A stretch of DNA of 64,000 bases from Streptomyces sp. A2-16. GTDB taxonomy: Bacteria; Actinomycetota; Actinomycetes; Streptomycetales; Streptomycetaceae. Position numbers and translations under genes: made by a program. Positions 32,961 through 41,699 of the stretch are shown here, piece by piece. The notes beneath the pieces were generated by a model, which saw only the letters and a list, made by a program, of their open reading frames with translations, had not been told where the DNA came from and ran no database searches. The stretch spans positions 4,216,001 through 4,280,000 of the forward strand of contig NZ_CP063808.1 of NCBI RefSeq assembly GCF_018128905.1, read 5' to 3'. The stretch's first letter is position 1; every line of letters begins with the position of its first letter.

Positions 32961-33356
32961 TCAGGTGACGTCCGCCGAGGGGGCGCCGTTGCCCTCTGCG
33001 GTCGATACGGCTTCCGGGGGGCCGCAGCCGAGCAGATGGTCCAGGACGTTGGTCATGCGGAGCATGCGTTCCAGCACGTCGGGGCGGTTGTCGAGGTGAA
33101 GGGCGGCACCGAGTGCGCGGGTGCGTCGGTGGACCATCAGGAGGGCGGACAGACCCGAGGAGTCGATCCACGTCAGGTCGCTGAAGTCGAGGCGGACGGC
33201 GCGTGGCGGTGCTTCGTCGCCGGTCAGGATCTCGGTGACCGTGGCGACGAGGTCGTCGCTCGTGTCGTAGTCGAGCTCCCCGCCCACACGGACGATCAGG
33301 CTCGCGGGCTCACGATGGACGGTGACGGTGAACTCGGCAGGTGAAAGGTCGCTCAT
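32961..33356 (-). CDS. STAS-domain anti-anti-sigma factor
   Basis: A 131-residue SpoIIAA/RsbV-like protein. The strand-helix core is SLIVRVGGELDYDTS and RLDFSDLTWIDSSGLSALLM; the Ser pair after Asp65 (D-S-S-G, residues 65-68) is the usual phosphorylation site for an RsbW-type kinase. It is the last gene of a three-gene unit; its ATG overlaps the stop of the cobalamin-binding protein gene (TCATAC on the upper strand). When dephosphorylated by a SpoIIE-type phosphatase it would bind an anti-sigma factor and free a sigma factor. The anti-sigma partner is not in this module. Confidence 0.92.
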   Translation of the reverse strand: MSDLSPAEFTVTVHREPASLIVRVGGELDYDTSDDLVATVTEILTGDEAPPRAVRLDFSDLTWIDSSGLSALLMVHRRTRALGAALHLDNRPDVLERMLRMTNVLDHLLGCGPPEAVSTAEGNGAPSADVT

Positions 33357-34438
33357 ACGGGAGTCTCGGAGCCGGGTGCGGGACACTCGGCCAGGGCGGC
33401 GGCGCCCTGCTCGATCAGTTTCAGGGCCCGGGGGAAGTCCGTGAGCCGGCCGGCGAGGACCTCCAGACCCATGGACAGGGAGTGGGCGGGGACGTTGCGG
33501 ACCTGGAGGATGTGGGCCGTCCAGGTGAGGAACGCGGTGAACAGTTCGGCGTCGTCGACGTAGAGCGCGGCACCCAGGAAGTCGACGATGTGAGCGAGGT
33601 CCTCGACCGTCCGCTCCCGCTGTTCCTCGCTGTATCCGCGCAGAGCGGGAAAGCGGGTCTCCAGGTCGACCAGAGCCTGTTTGACGAGTTGCGGACGCGA
33701 CTGGACGACCATGGTGTACTCCTGGTCGGCCAGATGCGGGAGATCGTCCACCGCCTGCCGGCTCGCCGAGGGGTCGGGGCGTGGCATCCCCTCCTCCAGT
33801 ACGGCGACGGCGCCCCGCGCGTCGGTCGCCCACCGGTCGGCGCGCAGGCTGCGGGCGTAGCGGCCGTCGGGCCCGAAGGCGCGGCCGCCCGCCAGGACCG
33901 GAACACCGACGGCCTGGCAGGCCGTGATGGCGGCGTGGGCGGCCGGCAGCCTGATGGGGATCGACCCGGACAGCAGGACGGCTTCCGGGTTGGTCCGGTG
34001 GAGATGGGCGACGAGGTGCAGGGCGGGCGTCTGCGCCCCGAGGAAGTCGACCTGCCAGCCCCTGAGCGACAGGACCTCGGCGACGAGCCTGGCGGGAAAG
34101 GCGTGCCATTCACCGTCCACGCAGCTCACGGTGACCCTGCCGCGAGCCGCCGTACGGCCGGTGCCGGCGTCGCGGTGCCGTCGGTGGGCCAGGGAGGCGA
34201 CCACGCGCTCGTTGATGGCGGTGGCGGCGTGTTCCTGCGCCACGGTGATGCGGTCCGCGGCCCATTCGGTGCCGACCTTCGTCTGGACCGGGGCGACCAC
34301 TTCGAGCAGCAGCGTCTCCTCGTCCATACCCTCGCTCAACGCCTGGTGGACGGCCGAGGCCGCAGTGCGTTCGTCGCCCTCGGCGACGGCCTCCCACAGG
34401 CGTTCCGCCACGGCCGCCGTCGTGGCGGACCGGCTCAT
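33353..34438 (-). CDS. Cobalamin-binding sensor protein with CarH-type W-x9-EH motif
   Basis: A 361-residue soluble protein in three parts. Residues 1-85 form a helical B12-cap domain containing W59-x9-E69-H70, the signature that caps adenosylcobalamin in the CarH/LitR light sensors. Residues about 100-225 form the B12-binding Rossmann domain, with His112 in EWHAFP as the probable lower cobalt ligand (E..H..P replaces the usual D..H..G). Residues about 240-361 are a helical domain (RFPALRGYSEEQRERTVEDL) possibly like globin-fold sensors of RsbR proteins. No MerR DNA-binding domain is present. It lies between a phosphatase gene and a STAS gene with stop/start overlaps on both sides. Confidence 0.85.
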   Translation of the reverse strand: MSRSATTAAVAERLWEAVAEGDERTAASAVHQALSEGMDEETLLLEVVAPVQTKVGTEWAADRITVAQEHAATAINERVVASLAHRRHRDAGTGRTAARGRVTVSCVDGEWHAFPARLVAEVLSLRGWQVDFLGAQTPALHLVAHLHRTNPEAVLLSGSIPIRLPAAHAAITACQAVGVPVLAGGRAFGPDGRYARSLRADRWATDARGAVAVLEEGMPRPDPSASRQAVDDLPHLADQEYTMVVQSRPQLVKQALVDLETRFPALRGYSEEQRERTVEDLAHIVDFLGAALYVDDAELFTAFLTWTAHILQVRNVPAHSLSMGLEVLAGRLTDFPRALKLIEQGAAALAECPAPGSETPV

Positions 34439-36114
34439 CCGCGCCTCCCGCTGCTCGTACCGTCTCCGTAAGCGTCGGCCACCGTCAACGAACTGGGCTT
34501 GGGCGCGCTGATGGCAACCACCGCCATGTCGTCGTGCCGGCCGTTGCCGACCCACTGGGTGGCCAGCATCTGAATCCGCTCGACGACGGCCTCCGCCGGC
34601 ATGCCCGCGCAGTCGGCCAGTGCCCTCTTGAGCCGGTGTTCGCCGAAGAAGTCGTCGCCCAGGGGGCCGCCGCGGGCCTCGATGACGCCGTCGGTGTAGA
34701 GCAGGCACGTCTCTCCCGGCGCGAGAGCCGTCTCCACGGTGAGTGCCTGGATCTTGGGCACGGCGCCGACCAGAGTGCCGCGCGTGGGCGTCTCCTCCAC
34801 CGTGCTGTCGACGCGGACGATCAGCGGCGGGGGATGCCCGGCGCTGGTCAGCCGCACCTCCACCCGGTCGGATCGGCGTCGTACGGAGGCCAGCACCAGG
34901 GTGGCGAAGCGGGTGTGGTGCGAGGAGAGCAGCGAACCGTTCAGGAGGCCCAGGACCTGCTCGTGGTCGTCGGCCAGGGGCAACAGTGCCTGGAGCGTGT
35001 TGCGGATCTTGCCGGTGAGGACGGCCGCTTCCAGACCCTTGCCCGCGACGTCCCCCAGCACGACCAGGGTCTCCTGCGAGGGACCGGTGCCGGGATGGAC
35101 GTCGTAGAAGTCGCCCCCGATCTGCTCGTGGTCCTTCGACGCCCGGTACCGGCCGGCGTACTCGACGCCGTGGACGTGCTGGAGCACGGGCGGCAACAGG
35201 TCGCGCATCAGCGTGGCGGTGATGGCCGTCTGCTCGGTGTACAGGCGCGCCGCCGACAGAGCAGCACCGGCGCGGGCCGCGAACAGGCGCGCGAACACCT
35301 CCTCGCCCGTGGTGAAGGCGCGCTCGGTGCCGGAGCGCAACAGGATCAGCGCTCCGGCGGGCACGCCATGGCCGGGCAGCGGGGTGACGATGACGGAGCC
35401 GACGGATCCCGCGAAGCCGTCCGGGACCACCCACGAGGGGAGGTGACTCGGGTCGATCCAGCGGGCCGGCACCGGGGGGAACCCCTGGAGTGCCTCACTC
35501 AGGCCCGGCACGCCCGAGACGTCGACGTTGCGCAGTGTCTGTGTGACGGGTCCGCCCCGGTGGGCGTGGGTCAGGGGATAGCGTCGTCCCTGGGGCGGGG
35601 CGACGAGGACGGCGGCCTCGGCGAGGTGCTCGGCGGCCATGGCGGCGGCCACCTCCATGCAGCGGGACACGTTCAGCGTGGACAGCAGCGCGCTGGAGAC
35701 CTCCGAGAGGACCTCGGAACGTGACTGCGCCTCCCGCAGCGCGGCTTCGGCCAGGTGCCGGTCCGTGCAGTCGACCAGCCACCACATGGCCTCGCCCTCG
35801 TCCCCGGGGGTGGGGTGAGCCTCGTAGAAACGGCCGTTGAGGTAGCCGGTCCGGGGGTCGGCGGCAGCGGGCAGTCCGTCACCGGCGTCGCTACGGGGTT
35901 CCGTGAGCCAGGACGGTGCCTGCCGATTCAGCGGGGTGCCGTCGTCGGCTTCGGGCACGAGCAGCCGGGCCGCCGTGTTGAGCCCCACCAGGCCGCCGTT
36001 CTCGTCTATGGCCAGCATGGGGTAGGGGGCCTCGGCGCGGGTCGGATCGACTCGGAGATCACGCACGGACGGACGGGCGGACGAACCACGGGAAAAGGTC
36101 ACAACCGGAGGCAC
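34435..36114 (-). CDS. PAS-GAF-SpoIIE (PP2C) serine phosphatase
   Basis: About 559 residues. A PAS-like segment (YPMLAIDENGGLVGLNTAARLL) is followed by a GAF domain (about 145-300) and a SpoIIE/PP2C phosphatase domain with the metal-binding GGDFYDV, DVAGKGLEAAVLTG and the final RHDDMAVVAI. It should dephosphorylate a STAS protein. No membrane span is visible. The start is uncertain: GTG 36114 is used, with GTG 36102 and TTG 36198 as alternatives. An AT-rich promoter-like stretch lies at 36140-36180. Its stop overlaps the cobalamin-sensor start (ATGA), which makes that protein its likely regulator. Confidence 0.88.
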   Translation of the reverse strand: MPPVVTFSRGSSARPSVRDLRVDPTRAEAPYPMLAIDENGGLVGLNTAARLLVPEADDGTPLNRQAPSWLTEPRSDAGDGLPAAADPRTGYLNGRFYEAHPTPGDEGEAMWWLVDCTDRHLAEAALREAQSRSEVLSEVSSALLSTLNVSRCMEVAAAMAAEHLAEAAVLVAPPQGRRYPLTHAHRGGPVTQTLRNVDVSGVPGLSEALQGFPPVPARWIDPSHLPSWVVPDGFAGSVGSVIVTPLPGHGVPAGALILLRSGTERAFTTGEEVFARLFAARAGAALSAARLYTEQTAITATLMRDLLPPVLQHVHGVEYAGRYRASKDHEQIGGDFYDVHPGTGPSQETLVVLGDVAGKGLEAAVLTGKIRNTLQALLPLADDHEQVLGLLNGSLLSSHHTRFATLVLASVRRRSDRVEVRLTSAGHPPPLIVRVDSTVEETPTRGTLVGAVPKIQALTVETALAPGETCLLYTDGVIEARGGPLGDDFFGEHRLKRALADCAGMPAEAVVERIQMLATQWVGNGRHDDMAVVAISAPKPSSLTVADAYGDGTSSGRRG

Positions 36115-36237
36115 GCGTCGTGCGCACCCCACCACCTTCCTGCCATTGGGAAACAATTGCCGAACGGCAACCGTCTCGCATCGGCCCCACAGCCGCAACC
36201 CGCGCCCCCTGTACGGAGGCGTCGGCCTCGCGTCGGC

Positions 36238-36621
36238 TCACCCTCGCTGCGGGCCGTCGGCCAGAGCGGCGCACGCCGAATCCAAGTCGGCGTAGTGCAC
36301 CAACAGGTGGCCGGTTCCGGTGACTTCCGTCAGACGCCGCATGAGTGAGCCCGCCCCGATCAGGCCGACCTGTCTCTCCCTGGCTGCCCGCAGCAGACTG
36401 CCCAGCAGTTGGGAGTCACAGAAACCGACTTCAGTCACATCGAAGACAATGGGTGACGAATCGGTTCGCAGTGCCTGCGTGATGGCTTCGTCGACGCCGG
36501 GGCTGCTCTCGAAGTCGAATTCCCCGCGCAACGCGATCACCCACACCGAACCGGCCGCCCGTGGTCGCGTCACCACGGCCTCGCCCGCACCTTCCGAACG
36601 AGACACTTCGGCACACCCCAT
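36238..36621 (-). CDS. STAS-domain protein with atypical phosphorylation site
   Basis: A 127-residue STAS protein: SVWVIALRGEFDFESSPGVD then SPIVFDVTEVGFCDSQLLGSLL. The usual D-S-S/T-G motif is D69-S70-Q71-L72 here, keeping the Ser but losing the Gly. It lies directly upstream of the phosphatase-cobalamin-STAS unit, same strand, 123 bases apart, and may be a second partner of the phosphatase. ATG 36621 is preceded only by a weak GAAG. Confidence 0.82.
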   Translation of the reverse strand: MGCAEVSRSEGAGEAVVTRPRAAGSVWVIALRGEFDFESSPGVDEAITQALRTDSSPIVFDVTEVGFCDSQLLGSLLRAARERQVGLIGAGSLMRRLTEVTGTGHLLVHYADLDSACAALADGPQRG

Positions 36622-36787
36622 TCTTCGCAACCGGGAAGGAAATCCGGCATGAAAGGCCGCGGGGCGACTGCGCCCGGCACCGGGACGGCTGCCGCGTCAC
36701 AGTACCCACGAAACGATCACTCTCACCTGCTTCAGGTGACCAGTTCGGCAGACGGCGTCCCGCAGATCCTCACCCGGCCACAGGGGT

Positions 36788-37462
36788 TCACGAGGCCGAG
36801 TCGAACACCTTCCAGTGGCCCTCGGAGATCACTTCCACTGCGCCGTCGGTGACCTTGATGGCGGTCTGATCGTCAATGGCGTACGCCGGACCCGCGATCT
36901 GGGCCGCCCACCGTTCTGCCGCGGCCGTCGTGTTCTCCGGACAGGCCGGATGATCCAGGTGCGGGAAGATCGAGAAATCGACCAGGCCCAGCGCGCTGTC
37001 GCCGCCGGCGGGCGGCTTCCAGCCCACGAAGTCGTCCCCGATGCGGGGGGTCACCACCATGCTCCCGGCGCTGAGTCCCACATAGACCGTGTCGGACAGT
37101 GAGGGCAGGAGGTCGGCCAGCCCGGACTCCCGCATCCAGTGGCACAGGTACAGCGCGTCACCGCCATTGACCAGCAGTACGTCGGTCTCCTGGACCCATG
37201 ACACCCAGTGCGCCCTGTCGATGCTGGGCAGCGCGGTGAGCTCCAGGACGCCCACCGATCTCCAACCCAGCCCGGTCATGGGGTGCTGGGACTGTCCGCT
37301 GATGAACCGCCACGGCCCACCCGGGTCGGCGTCGGGCGCCCCGTACCCCGCGGTGGGGATGCAGAGGGCGTCGGCTTCGGCGATCGGCTTGCCCAAGAGG
37401 TCGAGCAGCGCATCCTGGATGCTCTTGTTCTTGATGCCGGAGTCGGTGAGGAGGAGTTTCAT
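36788..37462 (-). CDS. Peptidase E-like (S51 family) protein
   Basis: A 224-residue protein of the dipeptidase E family. The nucleophile elbow is YVGLSAGSMV (Ser about 130), preceded by DVLLVNGGDALYL, the usual GGxxxxL arrangement. The opening KLLLTDSGIKNKSIQDALLD is typical. Peptidase E cleaves Asp-X dipeptides; other members hydrolyse related substrates. ATG 37462 follows GCGGAGAAC. Single gene. Confidence 0.85.
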   Translation of the reverse strand: MKLLLTDSGIKNKSIQDALLDLLGKPIAEADALCIPTAGYGAPDADPGGPWRFISGQSQHPMTGLGWRSVGVLELTALPSIDRAHWVSWVQETDVLLVNGGDALYLCHWMRESGLADLLPSLSDTVYVGLSAGSMVVTPRIGDDFVGWKPPAGGDSALGLVDFSIFPHLDHPACPENTTAAAERWAAQIAGPAYAIDDQTAIKVTDGAVEVISEGHWKVFDSAS

Positions 37463-37597
37463 CGAGTTCTCCGCAAGGGATCATCGAGGGATGTCAGGTC
37501 AGGAGTCATCCTCGACGAGTTCGAGGCGCCGGGGGAGCGCTTGACGAACTCGTTGCGCTGATCAACGGCCTTCGCGAACGCTACCCGGGTACGGGCG

Positions 37598-38404
37598 TCA
37601 CGCCTGGTGCTGTGCCAGATAGACAGTCGCGGTCATCGGCGCCGTCACGGAGCCGTTGCCGAGACGGTCCGTCATCTTCTGGGTGACGGTGGCCTGGAGG
37701 GTCTGTGCGTCGTCGCGGGTCTGCAAGGCGGCGCTCACCGGTGTGCCGGTCAGCAGCCCCGTGGCGACGGATGCGGCCGACTGCGCGACGCCCTCCAGCG
37801 TGACCTCCTCCGTGCTGGTCAGAGCCAGTCCGGCGGCGGCGAGATCCGCGGCGACCACGGCCGGATCGGTGTAGCCGTGGGGCACGTCCTCGAGGAACGA
37901 GGGTGCTCCGCCGGGCATGGACTGCTCCAGGGCGGTCTGGAAAGCGGCCCCGAAGCCGTGCGAGGCCAGCGGACCCCAGCTGCTGAACAGGAAACGCCCC
38001 TGCGGGGCCAGCACCCTGCGCACCTCGGCGTAGGCGGACGGCCTGTCGGGAAAGAACATCACTCCGAACTGGCACAGCACGAGGTCGAAAACGCCGTCCT
38101 CGAAGGGCAGCTTCTGGGCGTCGGCCTGGCGCCAGTCGGCGCGGGGTTCGCGAGCCGAACCTGCCGTGACCATCGCCTCGTTGAGGTCGCTCGCCACCAC
38201 CGAGGCCGTGGGCACCGCGTCGAGCAGGGCCGATGTCAACGCCCCGGTTCCGGCGGCGAGTTCCAGGACCGCGTCCGGTCGCAGCGCAGCCGCCCTGGAG
38301 GCCAGGTCGGTGGCGAAGGGGCGGAAGAAGACCGGCACCAGGTGACGCTCGTAGGCCTCGGGCATGGACCGTGTCCACCGCCGGTTCGCATCGTCTGTGC
38401 TCAT
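37598..38404 (-). CDS. Class I SAM-dependent methyltransferase
   Basis: A 268-residue UbiE/COQ5-like methyltransferase. Motif I is AVLELAAGTGALTSALLD (about 45-62), followed by VVASDLNEAMV and the post-motif LPFEDGVFDLVLCQFGVMFF. Length and motifs are normal. ATG 38404 has no clear ribosome binding site; the upstream sequence TCTCGGTCAA may mean a leaderless or weak start. Divergent from the ROK gene. Substrate unknown. Confidence 0.85.
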   Translation of the reverse strand: MSTDDANRRWTRSMPEAYERHLVPVFFRPFATDLASRAAALRPDAVLELAAGTGALTSALLDAVPTASVVASDLNEAMVTAGSAREPRADWRQADAQKLPFEDGVFDLVLCQFGVMFFPDRPSAYAEVRRVLAPQGRFLFSSWGPLASHGFGAAFQTALEQSMPGGAPSFLEDVPHGYTDPAVVAADLAAAGLALTSTEEVTLEGVAQSAASVATGLLTGTPVSAALQTRDDAQTLQATVTQKMTDRLGNGSVTAPMTATVYLAQHQA

Positions 38405-38486
38405 TTGACCGAGATTAGCCCTGCGGGTGGTCCGGGGCGAGGGTCGCGACCCCCTCGACTCCAGTGCTCTCTCGGCCTGTCCGCTA

Positions 38487-38509
38487 CTTTGTCCTGAGTG
38501 TGGAGAAAG
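38487..38509. promoter_or_regulatory. Dyad upstream of the ROK gene, shared with the inositol-phosphate synthase gene
   Basis: CTTTGTCC and GGAGAAAG form an inverted repeat (7 of 8 pairs) with a 7-base spacer, about 130 bases before the ROK start. A closely related site stands at 46325. Aligned over 30 bases, the two regions agree at 23. A ROK autoregulatory operator is a reasonable guess. Confidence 0.55.
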
Positions 38510-38637
38510 AACGCCGGACTGCTGCACAAGTACTTCCCAGCCTGGAAAATCGTTGTTACGTTCCTCTCCGGCAGCCTGACGACGCGGTCGGCGACGACAG
38601 GCGTCCGGAGACCCGGTCGTGGGTGAGGGGAGGGATC

Positions 38638-39828
38638 GTGAGACGGATGACTGCTCGTCCTGAGAACACCCATCAGGCGCGACTGCTTCGTCTGCTGCGT
38701 GACCACGGGTCCAACTCTCGTGCCCAGCTGGGTGATCTGGTGGACCTGTCCCGTTCGAAGCTGGCGGTCGAGGTCGACCGGTTGCTGGAGACGGGGCTGG
38801 TCGTCGCGGACGGGCTGGCCCCTTCCCGGGGCGGCCGCCGGTCGCACAACATCCGGCTCGCTCCGACGCTGCGGTTCCTCGGCGTCGACATCGGTGCCAC
38901 GTCGATCGATGTCGCCGTGACCAATGCGGAGTTGGAGGTCCTCGGGCATCTGAACCAGCCGATGGACGTTCGCGAGGGCCCGGTCGCGGTCTTCGAGCAG
39001 GTCCTGTCCATGGCAGCGAAGTTGAGGGCCTCGGGGCTCGCGGAGGGTTTCGACGGCGCCGGCATCGGTGTCCCGGGGCCGGTCCGCTTTCCCGAGGGTG
39101 TTCCGGTGGCTCCGCCGATCATGCCGGGCTGGGACGGCTTTCCCGTACGGGAGGCGCTCAGTCAGGAACTCGGCTGTCCTGTCATGGTCGACAACGACGT
39201 GAACCTGATGGCGATGGGGGAGATGCACGCGGGTGTCGCACGTTCCGTGGGCGACTTCCTCTGCGTCAAGATCGGTACCGGCATCGGCTGCGGCATCGTC
39301 GTCGGCGGTGAGGTCCACCGGGGGACCACCGGCAGTGCCGGCGACATCGGCCACATCCAGGTGGAACCGGAAGGCCGCGCGTGCGTGTGCGGCAACCAAG
39401 GCTGTCTGGAAGCCCACTTCAGCGGTGCCGCCCTGGCCGCTGACGCGGAGCAGGCCGCGCGTGAGGGCCGCTCGGAGCACCTCGCCGCCCGGTTGGGGAC
39501 AGCCGAACGTCTGACGGCAGAGGACGTGTCCGCCGCCGCGGCGGCCGGGGACCCGGTCGCTCTGGAGCTGATCCGCGAGGGCGGGAAACGCCTTGGGCAG
39601 GTCATCGCAGGGCTCGTCAGTTTCTTCAACCCGGGACTGGTGGTGATCGGTGGCGGCGTGACCGGACTCGGGCACACGCTGCTGGCCAGTGTCCGGACCC
39701 AGGTGTACCGGCAGTCGTTGCCACTGGCCACGGGCAACCTGCCGATCGTCCTGGGGGAGTTGGGGCCGGCTGCCGGAGCCATCGGCGCGGCCCGGCTCAT
39801 CAGCGACCACGTCTTCTCACCGGCCTGA
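38638..39828 (+). CDS. ROK-family transcriptional regulator
   Basis: A 396-residue NagC/XylR-type regulator. The N-terminal winged HTH is LLRLLRDHGSNSRAQLGDLV and DLSRSKLAVEVDRLLETGLV. The sugar-kinase-like ROK domain follows with FLGVDIGATSIDVAV, the zinc-binding CVCGNQGCLEAH (about 240-251) and IKIGTGIGCGIV. GTG 38638 after GGGAGGG is chosen; ATG 38647 is possible. Such regulators sense a sugar or sugar phosphate and repress sugar-uptake genes; an ABC importer operon follows on the same strand. Confidence 0.92.
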   Translation: MRRMTARPENTHQARLLRLLRDHGSNSRAQLGDLVDLSRSKLAVEVDRLLETGLVVADGLAPSRGGRRSHNIRLAPTLRFLGVDIGATSIDVAVTNAELEVLGHLNQPMDVREGPVAVFEQVLSMAAKLRASGLAEGFDGAGIGVPGPVRFPEGVPVAPPIMPGWDGFPVREALSQELGCPVMVDNDVNLMAMGEMHAGVARSVGDFLCVKIGTGIGCGIVVGGEVHRGTTGSAGDIGHIQVEPEGRACVCGNQGCLEAHFSGAALAADAEQAAREGRSEHLAARLGTAERLTAEDVSAAAAAGDPVALELIREGGKRLGQVIAGLVSFFNPGLVVIGGGVTGLGHTLLASVRTQVYRQSLPLATGNLPIVLGELGPAAGAIGAARLISDHVFSPA

Positions 39829-39859
39829 GCGCCGCCCGACACCACCCCGTCGACAGCGC

Positions 39860-39971
39860 ACATCACTGCCGTAACAACAGGACAGCACTGCCGTAGCAAC
39901 ACCCGCATCACCGCCGTAGCGACAGGCACAGCACCGCCGTAGCACCAGCGACAGCACCGCCGTAACCGCCC
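39860..39971. repeat. Five-copy 22-23-bp tandem repeat array
   Basis: Units start at 39860, 39882, 39905, 39928 and 39951, lengths 22, 23, 23, 23 and 21 bases, with a shared core CAyCGCCGTAGC (ACAGCACCGCCGTAGC in the best copies). The spacing is about two helical turns, so identical faces of the DNA would repeat. The array lies between the ROK gene and the ABC importer genes, about 200 bases before the importer start. Confidence 0.85.
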
Positions 39972-40175
39972 ATGAAGCGTCGGCGGCCGTCACCCCCCCC
40001 GCAGGGGCGATCAAGCCTGCCCTGCCGCCGCTCGACCTCCGCGCCGGCACGACGCACACCGCACACTGCGCACCGCCCACGACGACACGGCTCCCACAGC
40101 CGTCCGCGTATCCGAGACAGCAAGCCCAGCCCAGCCCTGCCCACTCACGGCCCGCATCCGCCGAGGGGATTCCTC

Positions 40176-41699
40176 ATGGCACCACAACCACCGCTGCTCA
40201 GCATGTCCGGCATCACCAAGTCGTTCCCCGGAGTCCGGGCCCTCGACGGCGTCGACCTCGACGTCCAGGCCGGTGAGGTGCACTGCCTGCTCGGCCAGAA
40301 CGGGGCCGGAAAGTCCACCCTCATCAAGGTGCTGGCCGGCGCCCACCAGCCGGACAGCGGTGAGATCACCTGGAGGGGTGAGCCCGTGACCCTGGGGTCG
40401 CCGATCGCCGCCATGCGGCTGGGCATCGCCACCATCTACCAGGAACTCGATCTGATCGAGGGGCTCTCCGTCGCCGAGAACGTCTTTCTCGGCCATGAAC
40501 CCACCTCGGCCGGGTTCGTGGTGCGTGGCTCCGCCGCCCGTACGGCGACCGCGGAGCTGCTGAAACGCCTGGGGCACGCGGAGATCGATCCGACACGGCT
40601 CGTCGGTGAGCTGTCCGCGGCGCAGCAGCAGATCGTCTCGATGGCCCGCGCCCTGTCCCACGAGGTGCGGTTGATCGTGATGGACGAGCCGTCGGCGGCC
40701 CTCGACCCCGAAGAGGTCGACAACCTGTTCAGGATCGTGGGCGATCTGACGGCCGACGGCGTCGCCGTCATCTACATCTCCCACCGCCTTGAGGAGATCC
40801 GGCGCATCGGCGACCGGGTCACGGTCCTCAAGGAGGGCCGGTCGGTCGCGGGCGGCCTGCCCGCCAAGAGCACCCCGACCCATGAGGTCGTGGCCCTGAT
40901 GACCGGGCGGAACGTGGAGTACGTCTTCCCCGAGCGGCCCGAGGCCGGGTTCGCCGCAGAGAGGGAGCCCGTGCTGAAGGTCGAAGGGCTCAGCAGGCGA
41001 GGCGAGTTCGCCCCCGTCGACCTGGAGCTGCGGCCCGGAGAGATCGTCGGTCTGGCCGGGCTCGTCGGGTCCGGGCGCAGCGAGATCCTGGAGACGATCT
41101 ACGGCGCCCGCAAGCCCGACGAGGGCCGTGTCCTCGTCGACGGCACACCCCTGCGCCCCGGAAGCGTCCGCGCCGCCGTCGGCGCAGGCATCGGTCTCGC
41201 GCCCGAGGAACGCAAGGCGCAGGGCCTGCTGATGCTGGAGTCCGTCAGCAGCAACGTCTCGATCTCCACGCTGTCCCGGTTCGCCCGCGCGGGCTGGCTC
41301 GACCGTCGCACCGAGCGGACCGCGACGCACCAGGCGGTGCGGGAACTCTCGCTGCGGCCCGACAATCCCGACGCCGCGATCAGGACCCTGTCCGGCGGCA
41401 ACCAGCAGAAAGCTGTGCTCGCACGCTGGCTGTTGCGCGGCTGCAAGGTGCTGCTGCTGGACGAGCCGACCAGAGGTGTCGACATCGGCGCCCGGGCGGA
41501 GCTCTACGCGGTGATTCGCCGGCTGGCCGACGAGGGCCTGGCCGTACTTCTCGTGTCCAGTGAGGTGCCCGAGGTCCTGGGGCTCGCCGACCGGGTGCTG
41601 GTGCTCCGCGAAGGCAGCGTCGTGCACACGGCGGACGCCCGGGAGCTCGACGAGCACCGCGTACTCGATCTTGTGATGGAAGGGAGCCCGACGCCATGA
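40176..41699 (+). CDS. Sugar ABC transporter ATP-binding protein (RbsA/MglA type)
   Basis: A 507-residue protein with two ATPase domains. The first has Walker A GQNGAGKST (about 37-45), a degenerate signature LSAAQQQIVSMARAL and Walker B LIVMDEPSAALD. The second has the typical altered Walker A (GLVGSGRSE) and an intact signature LSGGNQQKAVLARWL with LLLDEPTRGVD. This asymmetry is normal for ribose/galactose importers. First gene of the importer operon; the permease start overlaps its stop. Confidence 0.95.
   Translation: MAPQPPLLSMSGITKSFPGVRALDGVDLDVQAGEVHCLLGQNGAGKSTLIKVLAGAHQPDSGEITWRGEPVTLGSPIAAMRLGIATIYQELDLIEGLSVAENVFLGHEPTSAGFVVRGSAARTATAELLKRLGHAEIDPTRLVGELSAAQQQIVSMARALSHEVRLIVMDEPSAALDPEEVDNLFRIVGDLTADGVAVIYISHRLEEIRRIGDRVTVLKEGRSVAGGLPAKSTPTHEVVALMTGRNVEYVFPERPEAGFAAEREPVLKVEGLSRRGEFAPVDLELRPGEIVGLAGLVGSGRSEILETIYGARKPDEGRVLVDGTPLRPGSVRAAVGAGIGLAPEERKAQGLLMLESVSSNVSISTLSRFARAGWLDRRTERTATHQAVRELSLRPDNPDAAIRTLSGGNQQKAVLARWLLRGCKVLLLDEPTRGVDIGARAELYAVIRRLADEGLAVLLVSSEVPEVLGLADRVLVLREGSVVHTADARELDEHRVLDLVMEGSPTP

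Noticed and set aside
39860..39971. CRISPR array
   Set aside because: The 22-23-bp units are directly adjacent with no unique spacers, and no cas genes are near.
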